Below are positions 41,286 through 53,420 of a stretch of DNA of 64,000 bases, piece by piece. The stretch is from Chrysophaeum taylorii (lineage: Eukaryota; Sar; Pelagophyceae; Pelagomonadales; Pelagomonadaceae), in the NCBI GenBank assembly GCA_029834535.1, contig JAQMWT010000203.1:120493-184492 (forward strand), written 5' to 3'. The number at the start of each line of letters is the position of its first letter. Within the stretch, counting starts at the first letter, position 1. The notes beneath the pieces were generated by a model, which did no database searches, was not told where the DNA came from, and saw only the letters and a program-made list of their open reading frames with translations. The position numbers and the translations under genes were made by a program.

Positions 41286-43157
41286 GGAAAAGTCAAGTTT
41301 GCAACCACCGTATAAGTTTGATCGCCCTCAACAAGTTTGATCATTTATGTTTGGTCAATCCGTATCTTGGTTGACTAAACTTGTACTTTGAGATACCAAA
41401 AGGTTCGCTGACAAAACAAGGGCCGCCGTGATCAAGTTTTCAGCAGCTCTGCATGTCGTCGCGCTGTGGTGACTCCGGAGCGTCCTTCGACTTGGAAACG
41501 AACACGGTATCGATGCGGGTTTCGTCGCTCAGGTCGCGTGGTCGTAACACGCCGACGTCGGTTGACCACGACGCCGAGAAAGAAAGCAAGAAGTCGCGTG
41601 CCCTGACAAAGGTAAACGACTATGAGAGATCGCGGCGTACGCTGTCGCAGCTCAGAGCGTGCAAACACGAGGCTCCACTTTACTCGACCTAACCTAAGTG
41701 CCATGTTCAGTTTGTATGTTCGCGAGGCCGACTTGCAGTAGATGATTTTCGATACGGGCGGCAAGTCGACGGCGCGTACAACAACATGGTTAACAACAAC
41801 AACGCGACAGCGTTTTTTTTCAATAGCAAGATACAAGGCTGCATGCAGCTTCTCTGTGCGTGCTGCTCGTTGTGATGTGCACGTATACAATATCGTTACG
41901 TGAGATGAAAGGCACGTTCCTGCTCTCGGAACCTTTGTGTCGATAAAGATCCAGCTATCCCGCGAAGCACGAGGCCGTGTCGGTCCTCATCAAGGGATTT
42001 ATGATGGAGGGCAAGTCAGGCGGCTCTTCTCGGCATATGCGTTTGATAGACATCTGCAACAATGTCACCCGCTAAAGGCACGAGATGACGAACCGCGGGA
42101 TTTTTCGCTGTAGTCTGTCATAAACATCGAACTAATAAGGCGCATCCGAAAAAAAATCTTGGGCGACGACGAAACAACGCGGTATCAGCGCTGTCTTGCG
42201 CACGCCTTGTTTGTGGATGTTGTTCTGCGAGTGTTCGCGTGTTGGTCAAACTTTTGGAGGTTTTGTGACCAAACTTGTAACATCGTTGATCAAAAAACTT
42301 TGTGATCAAACTTGCGGCCGAGCGATCAAACTTCAATTCAAGTAATCAAACTTGCATACAAGTGACAAATCTTGTAGCTCTTTTGTGATCAAACCTAATT
42401 CAATTTGGTGTGATCAAATTTCGAACAATAATCACATCAAACTTGTCATGTTTGAGACTCGTACTGGTGAGTAGTTTTGGTGTCAGCGATCTTCCGGAGA
42501 GAGGATGTCGACGTCTTGACATCCCTTCGCCTTCCCTTCGCAGCTTGTATCTGCCGACTTTCTCGTAGTACAGTGCTCGACGGTGCAGCAGCAGCAGCAG
42601 CTCCCTCTTGCGGCGGGGCGGGGTTGTCGAGATGCGCGAGGAGGAGGAGGAGGAGGAGGATAAGGAGGTGTTCGGTCGTGCGAGTTGTTTATGCAGGCGC
42701 AACGGCACGTGTTCGCATTGCCGTTTTCCCATGTCCAAGCTGGACAGCTAACTCCGGATCGGGTACGCGACGGTGAGGAACTCCTGAACGTGGTCCTGTG
42801 CGGTCCCGCTAAGTGTGGGACTACAATCTTCGGGTGCTCCCTCCCTCCTCCCTCCCTCCCTCCAGGAGCGCGTTGCCTCTCGCAGTTTCTTCTCAGGTCG
42901 TCGTCGAGTTTCGCGTTTTAACTCGACCCGAGTCGATTATTATCAGAGACGCGCTCCCTCTCGGAAGATTTTGGGATGCAGGTGGGTGATCCGTCTCACG
43001 CAGACCGTGTAATAAGTCTGGTGTCCGATGTCTCTGCATGTTGCTGAAGAATGACGTGCGACCACGGCAACACCACCACCGTGGTGAGTCGCGGTTTAGG
43101 TGGCTTCTACGAACGATGGAAGGTACGAGAATGGGCCCAGCTTAAGTACGCCTAAGC
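41286..43157 (+). mobile_element. Transposon-like repeat X, copy 2 (truncated at inverted-repeat breakpoint)
   Basis: Matches copy 1 from GGGAAAAGTCAAGTTTGCAA onward, but homology stops at GCTTAAGTACGCC (43,140-43,152), where copies 1 and 3 continue with AAGCCGTG. The last ~0.5 kb of X is therefore missing. It has no R2 insertion (empty site TCAGGCGGCTC at 42,016-42,026). Motif arrays lie at 41,290-41,400 and 42,240-42,450. Confidence 0.7.
42240..42450 (+). repeat. AAGTTTGRTCA motif array (X copy 2, middle)
   Basis: Nine to ten variants of TGATCAAACTT occur in one orientation, spaced 12-25 bp apart. The mirrored array is at 54,375-54,585. Confidence 0.75.
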
Positions 43158-44270
43158 CATTAAGGAGCGGAAATTGTGCGGGTGGCAGATCCGGAGAAGC
43201 TAACCCCTTTTTGCCGCCGCTACAGAATGACCGACTTCCACTCGACGCCTCCCCCCGAGGCCATGTCCTCGAGGCGAGCGGGATGTTTACGTCGGTGCGC
43301 TCCGACGCGACCGATGTCGCCAACCTCCGCGATCGCGACCTGGCACGAGCATCGCCCGAGTTTGCGTCACGACGCCGACGAGCATCCTGTCTCGCTTGGT
43401 GTCCTGCATCCCAACGCAGAAGGTGGCGCCGTCGACGATTGTTTTCTGGTCCCGTCGCACCGCAGCGTGGTCGTCATCCTCGCATTCATCATCTACCGTC
43501 TTTACCTTCGATCGTGGAACGTGCGTCGCCAGGACAGCGTTGCATTCCCCGTGCACCTCGTGGCGACCGCAGCCTGGTTGTCATAATGCTCGAATTCATC
43601 CACGGCCTCGCTTTCGCCGAGCGCATCGTTACGTCGCGATGGCGCCGCCCTATTTGGAGGCGGAGACGCCCGTCCGCGAGGTCGATCCTGAGGCGTCGGT
43701 ATCACTCTTTCAAGGATATATATTATGTCGACCCCTAACATCGCACGACACATACCGATCATGAAAATTTTGCGTATTCGGCTAGACACGGACGTGCGGA
43801 CTCAAGAAAAAAAAATCGCGATTTTAATGTGCAAAACATATCCAAATTTTTTTGTATGAAAATGTCTGCATGGTATCCGTTTTGGCGTTGCATTTTTAGA
43901 TTACATAATTGAGCCAGAATTCGTTCGACTCCGTTGCCCCTCCGAAGGTCTCGTGTTACGACCACAATCGAGCAGCGGTTGAGGACGTGCCTGTACTGTA
44001 CGACCTATGCTCTCCCTCCGCGCGGCCGTCATGGTCTGCAAATTGTCAAAACGCGAGTCCACGGTTCGCGCTGAGGGCTGCATCACAAGTCGCAGCGGCA
44101 AGTGGAAGTCGATGATCGAGACAGAGTTCAGGGTCGCGCGTGATCGCAAAAAAAAAAAACTCAATTATTACTCCGTCCGAGTTTAAAAGTCATCAAGTTG
44201 CCACTAGGCAACTTGACTTGAGTAAAGTTAAGTTGTTTTTGGTACCCGCCGAATCATTCGCAACCCGTCT
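43158..44270. other. Start of the central spacer, coding status unclear
   Basis: Between 43,170 and 43,740 both strands have ORFs of 90-210 codons. The minus frame at 43,556-43,287 (with TKRDRMLVGVVTQTRAMLV) and the plus frame at 43,176-43,586 both look moderately natural. From 43,740 to 44,150 the sequence is AT-richer with poly-A tracts at 43,805 and 44,147. No family is recognised. Confidence 0.3.
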
Positions 44271-44274
44271 ATTC

Positions 44275-44535
44275 TTCCGGCGAAGCCGTGTCGTCGTTCC
44301 CTTGGTTTTCTTCGGCGGGAATCGTGGTCTCGTCGGGGATTTTGGCGACCTTGCCGTAAGCCCACTCCATGACCTCGCGGTTCAAGCGCATGAGAACAAG
44401 CATGTCGCATTTTTCGTCGCCATAAGCAGCGAGCTACCCTCTGTCAGAACGATGCCGCCGGCCGAGATGAGAGCTTGGGGAAGTTTCGTGTCGTTTCTCG
44501 ATCTTCTTCTTGTGCTCACTCACCACAAGAGTTAA
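44275..44535 (-). pseudogene. hAT transposase C-terminal (dimerisation) fragment
   Basis: Minus-strand reading gives SAGGIVLTEGSSLLMAT and, after one frame change, CDMLVLMRLNREVMEWAYGK and an acidic tail ending at a stop (DDTASPEE). The first part matches the hAT dimerisation core (ERxFSxAGxVLTxxRxxL) and the second the following DMLxFLxxN segment. The same VLTEG..LL phrase occurs in the hAT copies in the arms, but the sequences are clearly different. This is therefore a separate, truncated element. Confidence 0.5.
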
Positions 44536-44569
44536 GCAAAACCCTCGCGAGAGGGTAAAGTAAAAGCAT

Positions 44570-45110
44570 AGTAAAGTCAAGTAAATATCTTTTTTTACGC
44601 TTTACTCTGTTTCGAGTCAGGGTGTATGAGGACACCTCTCATTATTACCTGACACCAATTAGAGATAGGCATTCCATTTGGGGTTTAGAGGTTAAACAAC
44701 TCAAAAGGTTAGCGAACGTTCGCTGATCAAGCAGCTTAGATTGGCGGGGCGTCGAGCTGAAATGGGCGTAAGGGTCCATTTAGGGTTTAGGAGTAAACTC
44801 AAGGTTAGTAGTACCCGCCCCATTCACTAACACACCCAAATCACCAATAATCGCACCGTGCCGCTCTTTGTGTCGTTAGAAGACTGGGCGTAGAGTGGCA
44901 CTACCGCTGCCATCATTCTCTACCAGGGGGAGCACAGTGATTTTTACTGTCCTCTAGGTTTGGACCTAGTCCGGTACTGGTAGAACGACGTCCCTCCGAA
45001 AGACATCGACTCCGCTCTACGTCTCGGACTAAGACACAGGATTTCCCGGTAAGAGCAAACTCCTCAAGTTCCTGAAGTTTCTAAGTCCGTAGTCAAGTCT
45101 ACTCGCTTGC
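44570..45110 (+). other. Leader-like sequence before the G-poor tract
   Basis: No ORF. It contains scattered GGGTTTAG-type words and short inverted repeats (GAGGACACCTCTC at 44,629). It could be an LTR or untranslated leader of the element that follows, but no second copy is present at the far end. Confidence 0.25.
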
Positions 45111-48100
45111 TACCGGTGCAAAAGTGTGAAAGCAACCAACAACGCGCAAAACGCAACCCCAACAACATGGCGACTCACGACCCCAGCGTCACGAAATTCG
45201 CGAAGCAATTCGCCCCCACAACCGTTCACGCGGACCTTCAAAGACAAAGTCAACAAGGCGTCATTCGCGAGCTCCCCAGCCTATCCTTCGGGTGGCGCCG
45301 AAAAACGCTCAACTCACACCACAGGTGCTCGCCCACTACATCTTCAATACGAGATATCAAAGAGCATATCAACTGGCTCAATACGTCGACTATATGCTGC
45401 ATATCCAACAGCAGCTCTCAGAGTTCTCAGCCTATACCTCAGCGATGAAGAGATACCCACAACATACTGCTCTCGCGTTGTTGGACGCCTAGCATCGTCA
45501 CCGCCCGGTTTATCACCTAACCACCATCCGAAAAAGCCTGATACATTCACTGAGGCACTCATTAGTCTCGGCGATGCTGTCTCCTACCCCTCACGCGTAT
45601 CACCTTTTCGAGGATGATAAAGCCGCGATCCACGATTTCCACAAGCTGGCCAATAGGATCCACTCCCATATCTGCCGCGACGTTATCTTACTGGCACAGG
45701 GTGAAGCAACACGATGATCACCTGCGAGCCTTTCTGCATTGAGCTCCTCGCTCATCACAAACCTACCACAACACATCTACTCGATCCCAAAGAACCACCG
45801 TCTCCGGTACCAAGACCTATCGCCGCCGTCGTCCCGCGTCGTCAACGTCCAGTCTACACCAACAACTCCAGCCGTTCACAAGGGAAAGACCCCCCTCAAG
45901 CAAACTTCTCACCAAGTTGCGACCCAAGACCCCCTCGATGGTCACATCCCCCCATGCTGTCCAACAAGTTCTCGAACATGGACAACCACCACCTCTTGCC
46001 ATCCACTCTGCCGGATGTCAAACACCCCACGTTAAAGTCTCAGCCCCCACAGCCGTCACTCCAGACCCCGGCATATCCAAAGCTACTCCACCACCCCATC
46101 TCCATGATGACACTCCACCTTGTTCGAATATCACACCAGCGATGTTGAACACTCCACCACCCCCTCTTCATTCCTCCTTTTCACCCCACCCACTCCACCG
46201 GAGCCTCCACCTCCTTCACTTGAGCCTTACTCCCCACGTTCGGCGACTCCCTCTCAACCATTTCCTTCTCATGCATGTTCCCCATCACCCGCTCCCATCT
46301 ACTCGCCACGACAACCACTCCTTTCCACAAGACCATGCCACCTACGGCCATGACGGCCCCGGCACCTCCATTCCTGACCATGCCCCTTCCGCGGCTCAAG
46401 CTCCTGCCGCCACAACATCGGACCCTCCTGCCCGATCTTCGTCCTCTTTCGAAAGTCGCTGTCCCTCCGACTTTCACCTCCACCCGCATGATTACGCACT
46501 CCACGGCTACGACCCTTCTCACCCACTGCACCTACGTTCGCGCCCACTCAGGCAGCACTCGATTCCCAAACCGCCGACTTGGCCGCAACCAAGGCCACGC
46601 TCACCCTCAAGGACGACAACGCTTTGTCCTCCACAACCGCCAAACTCACCATAGCCGACGCAGCCTAGCCTCCGCCGTCAAGCTCGCCACCCGAGCCAAC
46701 GAACTGGTCTCCACCCACGCTGAACTCCATCTCAAGGGCACCCACCTCAAGGCACTCGAAAATGCCCACGCTGACATCCGCAACTCCACTCCAAAACCAA
46801 CGCCGTCCTCCACACCATTCTTGATGCCACCAACCCCACCCAAGATGCTGCCTCCTTCCCCATATGCATTACCTACCTTCATCCCCTTCAGAACACACCT
46901 TCCCCGATGCCTCTCTCCCGCTCCTACCCGCGTACCATCACCATCTCCACGGATGCCCCAGACCCGGTTCTCCTGGTTCACCACCCGCTCCTCCTTTCTG
47001 TCCTCGAACCCCCGCTATCTCCAGCCCCATCTGCCACATCACTCCTCGCCTCTCCAGCACCCCCTGAACCCCTGTGCACCCGCTCGCCTCCTTGGCCATC
47101 TGGTTCATACCAACTCGACCACATCCCCGCGCTCGAGTTGCGAGGGCGTACATCCAACACCTGCGACCGTACCCCCACCACCGGCGACGTTCTCCACGTG
47201 CAAAGTTACGCCAAGAAACAAGACTACCATGATTCTACAACTTTGGAATCGGCAACAGCCAGCTCTCTCCCTGATGGTCATGATCACCATCATGCTGCCA
47301 AGACATTCACATTCACTAGGGCTTCTCCTCTCTTTGGGCAGAACAACGGCCCAGGAAGCAGCCTTGCCGACGGAACGCCAAGCCACCTCGTTCCCACGGT
47401 CGACAAGTCAACGAATAACAAGTCATGACACTTCGAGTATTACGCCTACATCGACTATTGCAACCACGCTCAATGATCAATGGCCCCGCCGTCTTCAATG
47501 CCCCAGGCAACAGAGCCGCAGGCTACTGACGACATCTTATCGGATTCCGACCCCTGGTCTGATGCCTACAATGAAGAAGCAAGTCGAACTTTTATAGTTT
47601 CGAAGATGGTCTCCCCGACCATTCCCGATCAACCACCTGATCCATGCGCCATCAGCAACACCTCCGCGATGTCGCATCCACAAGGACAAGACACGCGGTC
47701 GACGGTCCCACGGTCACCATACTCGCAGGAACTCACCACACCTGCAGGTATCAGCTCAGATTCAACTGGTACTACCGCCTTTTTCGATATCTCTCGACGC
47801 TTCCGATATTTCCAAGCTGTTCCCGCATCGCTGCCTTCTCTCTCCGCAGACAGGCACGCACTGACGCTCACCGACGCTCACCCACCATCCACCTTCCTGG
47901 CCGGATGCACTGGATGACACTGCTCAGCAGGTTTTGCATGGCCCCATTTGCGATCACCACGTTACGATTCGATGGATGTCACCGCACATGCATCAGTCGC
48001 AGCACATGCTCGCGCTCTTCAACTCTCAATCAGAGGACGCACTCCTTTCGGATGCCGACCCAATGTCTCACCGCGACGAAGTTTCTGGCAAGCCTCGAAC

Positions 48101-51100
48101 ATGGCCGCAGTCGCGGACAAAGATTTCGAGTTCTGAACGCTCCGATCAGCCGCAAACTGTGCACGCTTCTATTGCGACCACCTCGGTCCTCTATGTCCCC
48201 TTGCATAGCTCTCTTCTGGCGCCACACGCCTACGCTGCCTCCGGAAAATCGATGTTGCGCTCTCAGGAGACATTCTCCGCGCGCACTGCACAGACTCGCT
48301 CCACCTGAGCCGCTTCTGTCAGCATTTTCTCACAACAGGAATGCACGACGAATGTTGTTTAACGCCAGCTGCCGCCTCCACCGCAGACATGCACAGTCGC
48401 CACGCACGATCCCTCTCTCAACAGCGCCCTATCGCTCGGCACGTCACCCCTCATTCGAGGACGTACGGCCCGCATCTTCGCATGCACTGCACGTCTACGA
48501 GCAACCCTAGTCGCCTTTGCACTCGCCGCTCTGGTCCCCGCACCTCCGCCATTGAGGATGCACCCAGCATGCCTGACCCTTCCATCGCCATTGGCTCTAC
48601 TGCACTCGCGCACTATGACCCCAGCGAACTCGCACTCTCCTTCGACGATCCCCTTTTTCGATTTCCCGCACTGGACCCCACGCATTCCAGGCCAGATATT
48701 CTCCCCCACGGGATCTCAGCTCGCGCACCCATCTGCACTACCTTGCAGACAGGTCAGCTCCGCGCCACACACATTTTGGCACTGATTTCGGACCACTCGC
48801 ACTACGCGATTTTGATCTTTTGAGCATGACCCGATTCTCGATGCTGCTCCGCGTCACCGCCTTTAACCACCAAGACACTCGTCATTTCCGACGCTCCGCG
48901 CCGCCATGTGTCTCACGACCTTCCGATCACCAACATAAGTCGCGCTCCACACCTAGTCGCGCACGCCTTACACGAGGCGTATTTCGATTGGCGACCTCAC
49001 AGGTCTTTCGACGCATTTCCGACGTCCGACTTTGAAGTTATGAGTCACCTCATAGCAACCTCCAATGCCGAAACGTCCGACGCTACGCAACCATGTCTCT
49101 GGAACTCCTTCTCAGCCACAGCAAACTGCCAGCCAAGAGAGCATTCAGCTTCCCACAGCTGCTGCCCAACAGCTACTTCTCGTCTCGCACAGCAACGACT
49201 ACTCTTTCGCAGTCCTCCATGCGCATAGACGAAAATAAGAGATCACAACGACTAGCTACACCAGTCAGCCCATTGATGAAGCAGACGAGACAATGCAAAC
49301 CAGCTGCACAGCACGGCTCCAGACTAAGCAGACAATGCCCAGGTCCAACGTTCAATCGCTTGACCACGCACACGTTCGGTCACTCGACCTTGCACTGCTA
49401 CATGCTCACTCATAGCTGATGCACCCCATCCGATTGATCAGTCCTTCAGACATGTCCCGCTCGCAGAAGCACCACTGCAGGACGCACAGGCACATCATGA
49501 AGATACAGGTAAGCGCACCGCGACTACGCGCACTAGCGTAATGCGCCTATCCGATCACGATGAAATGAAGCTACAGCAACGCTCGCTCTCTTCGCATCTG
49601 GAAGACAAAGGCCACCTTCCATCCTCCAGGCACCTGACCCACCCCTGCCGCTGCAATCCGCGCCAGCACAGACGATCTCGCCTTCTAGCATGACTACAGA
49701 TCAGGCACTAGCCAATGTCGGCACTCGCCAGAGTTATGCGCACCCGCTGGTATCTCATCAGCACGGCTACCTCAGCCAGGCAGATCACTGCACCACCTCG
49801 GTCTCCCTGATACTACGTCGATGCATCGCTCCTTCGCGACCACTTCGCGTCATCTATCGGACGACTATGATTTCGAGCACGAACTCATCGCAACGCTTAA
49901 GTCATATCCAAGCAGGAACCCTGTTTTTGGATCCAACTCAGCCAATCCCACAGGAACCTTGGCCACCAGACGCCACCCATATGCTCATGGTTTCTCCATT
50001 GGTTTCCTCCATAGCTCTTGACTGCAGCAGAGACAAGATGCAACCATCCCATGCGACTATACCCGCATTCTCGTTTGGGACACAAGCATTTCCTTCATGT
50101 CAGATGTTTACGCTCATGGTACCGCCATATACGGCAACCAAGATCGACGTGGACTGCGTTCCACCCTCATCTCTGAGCGTTACCCCCGACATGCTGCTCC
50201 CCGCACTGCCAGCCAGCCCTATCACCTTTTATTCAGCTCCCATCGCCTTGTATGACGTCATACGTCATATTCCGACTACAGCCCAGACACCGCACAGGCT
50301 CTTGCGCGCTCGCGACGGCACGCTCGCCGCCCTCTCGGTTTAGACTACCCATAGCGCCATCTTCATGGTACACTCACGGTCAACTGAGATGCACGATCGC
50401 TTGTTGCACAGTACGATACCCGAACATCTATTGTTTCAGGTTCAACCACAACACTGCATTTTCAGTCACCGCTCACGCGCCCAATCCGACCGCCGCCCGG
50501 TTCTGCGCTCGTTCCGCAACCACGGTCTTTCCGCCTCACCGGCAATTCGAAGATTTCACCAAGTTCAAATAATTACGAGGGCGCATTCGTTTTCCACCGC
50601 CGACAAGACCATTACGACTTGTATCTGTCACGCCTCCTATTGCTACTACATCCGAACTCACTAAGGCACGTACTGAAGTCCCTCCTCCCAAGGATATCCG
50701 TCACATGACAAGACCTGGCAAGCGCTCGAAATTACTCGGCTTCGACGCGACTCCCGACGATTCAATTCCCGACGACTTGTGATGACACTAAGTTTCGTCA
50801 TCAATGCAATTTCCAACGCTCTTCTGTCAGCCTTTTTCAGCACCTCAAGTTTCAGCTCACTCGGTTCCGGTTCCTGTGTGCTGCCGCATGCAAATAAAGT
50901 TCTGTCGTGCCAACGCCGCCACGCGTCGCAGTTATCGCCAGTCTCGCACAACATATGCCCGTCACTAAATGATAGCCGCACGCAGAGTCCTTTGCTCGCC
51001 CCTTTTAACGTCCCTCCCAGCACACTATGCTTGACGTTGAAGATCAGCACCTCTATGGTTCGGTTACAGCACGACTTGACGCGACATCCTCGCCCAGTTC

Positions 51101-52250
51101 TGTTCACGATTCGCATCTGTCGACATTACCGCCAGAAGTTCACTTCGGACACAGCTCAGACTGCACTCCCATATTATGCTCTTATGACGCACCCGGCTCG
51201 CTCCTCTCCGTTCACACTGCAGGTTCTACCTTGCAGAGATCTAAACTCACCGGCCGCTATCTATTGCGATTCGCATCCAGTAAACATTCTCCGTAGTAGC
51301 ACCCGCGAGGATAACCCCCAATCTCCTCAGGCTGGACACGCGCTCTGCTATCAGCATTCTACCGACTCTTACTGCCGCACACCGCATTTCCCACCCAGTT
51401 GTGTTAGGAGAATCGAGGGAAATCAATTGCCGTGCCGATCTCTTGCTTTATTCCCGCACACTCGCTGCCAGCCACAGTCTCGCATGACTCACTCTTATCG
51501 GACAGTCATCGCACTACGTCAATTGTCTTACATCAGATTTGCTCTTCGGACACCTCCCGACCACAGCTTCATCCTCTCTTGCAACATACGCTCCCTTCGC
51601 GTTGTTTATACTGTGCAGCTCTCGCATATCGACATTACCCTTCTGTCGACTGTCTCTGCACAATTCACCAGGGATGCACCGCCCTCGCCCGCGCTTGTAC
51701 ATCAAGGGAAGTTTGATTCTGGTGAAAACGACTCCAGACATGACTTCAGGGCCAGACAATTGTCACGAATCAGGGTTACTTTTGCCGAACGGAACACGAT
51801 CCGCCAGTCGAACACAAAGGATACGACTCCGATAATAATGCCTTCGAAGTCAGCTCCCCCCCAGGCAAGGACAATGTCTTCGCACAGTCCATCGCCTTCA
51901 GGCATTTATTTGCTCCTGTTGACTGACTCTTCTGCACAGGACACACGTCCGTATCCACCATCATACGGGATACGCTTCGCAAACTTCAGTCCAATCATCT
52001 TTTGGCAAATTCAAACCTCCACCAGACCACAATCCCAGGTCTACAGCCAAGATCCAGGACTACCGACAAAATCTCCAACATCCGCAATTTTAGAATTCTC
52101 CCTTCTTTATTGGCACCCCCCCCGACGACTTTATCCCGATATCGACATCTCTCGATGATTGTTCGCTTTTGGACGCTCATAGTTTTTAGAGACAGCTGTA
52201 CCACGCTGCACTCAGGACAACAGCTTTGACACGTATGTGACACACTGTCC
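45111..52250 (+). mobile_element. G-poor 7-kb tract, candidate decayed retroelement
   Basis: The plus strand is rich in C, A and T and poor in G over the whole stretch, unlike its neighbours, so long plus-strand ORFs appear in all frames (440 codons at 46,275, 459 codons at 50,779). The best protein-like parts are MATHDPSVTKFAKQFAPTT (45,166), LTPQVLAHYIFNTRYQRAYQ (45,310), and heptad-like helices LASAVKLATRANELVSTHAE (46,670) preceded in another frame by DSQTADLAATKATLTLKDD. These resemble a gag-like, coiled-coil protein. The same coding-strand G depletion marks the copia element at 23.8-28 kb. No reverse transcriptase, integrase or LTR could be recognised, so classification is tentative. 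Confidence 0.35.
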
Positions 52251-52304
52251 TGGTTCTCACATCTTCCTGAAACAGCTACGCATTCCTCGTCGTCGCAACG
52301 ACGA

Positions 52305-53072
52305 TTACCTTACCGCGTCGATACCGACTTGATCGAGACGAGCCGCGAGGGTGCGGAGATTGTCGCGCGCGTCGGCGGCACCTAATTCGAAAAGGGCGTC
52401 GACGCGATCGACGTCGCAGGTTATGGGGGCGATGAACGGGAGGTCCTTGCGGAACATGCGGTGGTGAATGAGGAGACGGGGATAGTCCTTGGCGTCGAGG
52501 GGCGTCGGCTTTGGATCTTGGATGCTTGCGTCGACGTACATCTTGCCGTCGGCTCGTCGATGTACGGCAAAATTGCGGCTCGAATAGAGAAAGGGCACAA
52601 ACGCCGACGCGATCATCGTGTCGACGAGGTCGTCGATCGACGCAAAATCCGACTTGCGACGCTGTCGCACGCCTGTCATCGTGACCTCGCTCAAGGAAAT
52701 GTGCAGTCTACCAGAAGCTTCGACGTGAGCCTCGGGCCGTCGCTCGCGCAAGCTCGCCACCCAGGCGTCCTGCACCACATCGTTAAATCTAAACAACGGA
52801 CCGCCCGCGGCGGTGCACTTTCTCAGAATGTCGCGGTGAAGCTCGGCATGTAGCTCGCGCACTGGGAGTCCCAACGCAAGGACGAGTCCAGGGAAGGTCC
52901 CGGCGCTCGTTCCCCCAACGGCAGCGACGCGGCCGAGGTCGAGGTGCTCTTGCATCGTCGCGCTCACGCCCAGCAAGTACGGATACATCCCGCCGCAGCC
53001 GCAGCACGCGATCTGCGCGCCGCTGCTGGCGAATCCCTGCTGTCGGACGTTGAGGCGCCGCACGGCTCGCAT
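52305..53072 (-). CDS. Patatin-like phospholipase / acyl hydrolase
   Basis: I chose the ATG at 53,072 (MRAVRRLNV), giving 255 aa. An upstream in-frame ATG at 53,147 lies at the edge of repeat X. The fold signature is complete: a glycine-rich oxyanion segment (GCGGMYPY, residues 25-32), the nucleophile elbow GGTSAG (53-58, Ser56) and the catalytic Asp in YVDAS (Asp181), where most patatins have DGG or DGA. ASAFVPFLY (155-163) and HISLSEVTM (124-132) also fit the family. Such enzymes hydrolyse ester bonds of glycerolipids through a Ser-Asp dyad. No membrane anchor or signal peptide is evident. It is the only clearly intact gene in the inverted-repeat centre, with X copy 3 directly upstream and the G-poor tract downstream. 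Confidence 0.85.
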   Translation of the reverse strand: MRAVRRLNVRQQGFASSGAQIACCGCGGMYPYLLGVSATMQEHLDLGRVAAVGGTSAGTFPGLVLALGLPVRELHAELHRDILRKCTAAGGPLFRFNDVVQDAWVASLRERRPEAHVEASGRLHISLSEVTMTGVRQRRKSDFASIDDLVDTMIASAFVPFLYSSRNFAVHRRADGKMYVDASIQDPKPTPLDAKDYPRLLIHHRMFRKDLPFIAPITCDVDRVDALFELGAADARDNLRTLAARLDQVGIDAVR

Positions 53073-53149
53073 CGTGGTTGGGGCAAAACAAAAATTGGAA
53101 GGGTTTAAGATTGATTTGTTGGGCAAACGAAAATAAGAAAGGATCATCA

Positions 53150-53420
53150 AGTTTGGTCAATTTCTTTTAAGTTTGCTCGTTTTTGATGTGTGTTTGTGGT
53201 TTCAAGTTTGGTCACTTTTAATAGAAGTTTGATCACACTTAAGTTTGGCCACTCCTCCGAAGTTGCATTAAGTTTGATCAATCGACCCGTCAAGTTTGAT
53301 TAATAACCGTGTAAGTTTGGTCAACAAGTTTGATCACTACTCCTCAAAAACTTCCACTATGGTAAGTAATAATTGACCAAACTGTGACTTTTGCAATCAA
53401 ACGTAAGGAGGAGGCTTTTT
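53150..53420 (-). repeat. AAGTTTGRTCA motif array (X copy 3, outer)
   Basis: About ten copies, in the orientation AAGTTTG(A/G)TCA on plus, sit directly upstream of the patatin-like gene's start. Whether they affect its transcription is unknown. Confidence 0.75.

Larger units (their letters stand above)
32589..43157 (+). repeat. Giant inverted repeat, left arm
   Basis: Every feature from 32,589 to 43,157 reappears in reverse order and orientation at 53,660-64,000. Identical long ORFs on opposite strands show this directly, for example 33,517-34,089 versus 62,511-63,083, 42,400-42,738 versus 54,088-54,426, and 42,118-42,336 versus 54,490-54,708. The right end of this arm lies inside repeat X at GCTTAAGTACGCC. 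The repeat continues beyond the window at its outer end, so the arm is at least 10.57 kb. Differences are mainly 1-2 bp indels plus a ~104-bp segment present only here (about 37,707-37,810). Confidence 0.97.

Noticed and set aside
37090-41400. hAT element bounded exactly by two motif arrays
   Set aside because: The arrays at 37.1 and 41.3 kb are mainly in the same orientation and the latter belongs to X. The hAT ends therefore could not be fixed.
44640-44810. Telomere-like repeats (TTTAGGG-type words)
   Set aside because: Only a few scattered words, not a tandem array. Similar words occur near 29,115 and 31,090-31,130. Not telomeric.
46275-52158. Long ORFs of 440 and 459 codons taken as single proteins
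   Set aside because: In a G-poor tract stops are rare in all plus frames. Overlapping frames are equally open and protein-like pieces jump between frames, so these ORFs are not reliable proteins.
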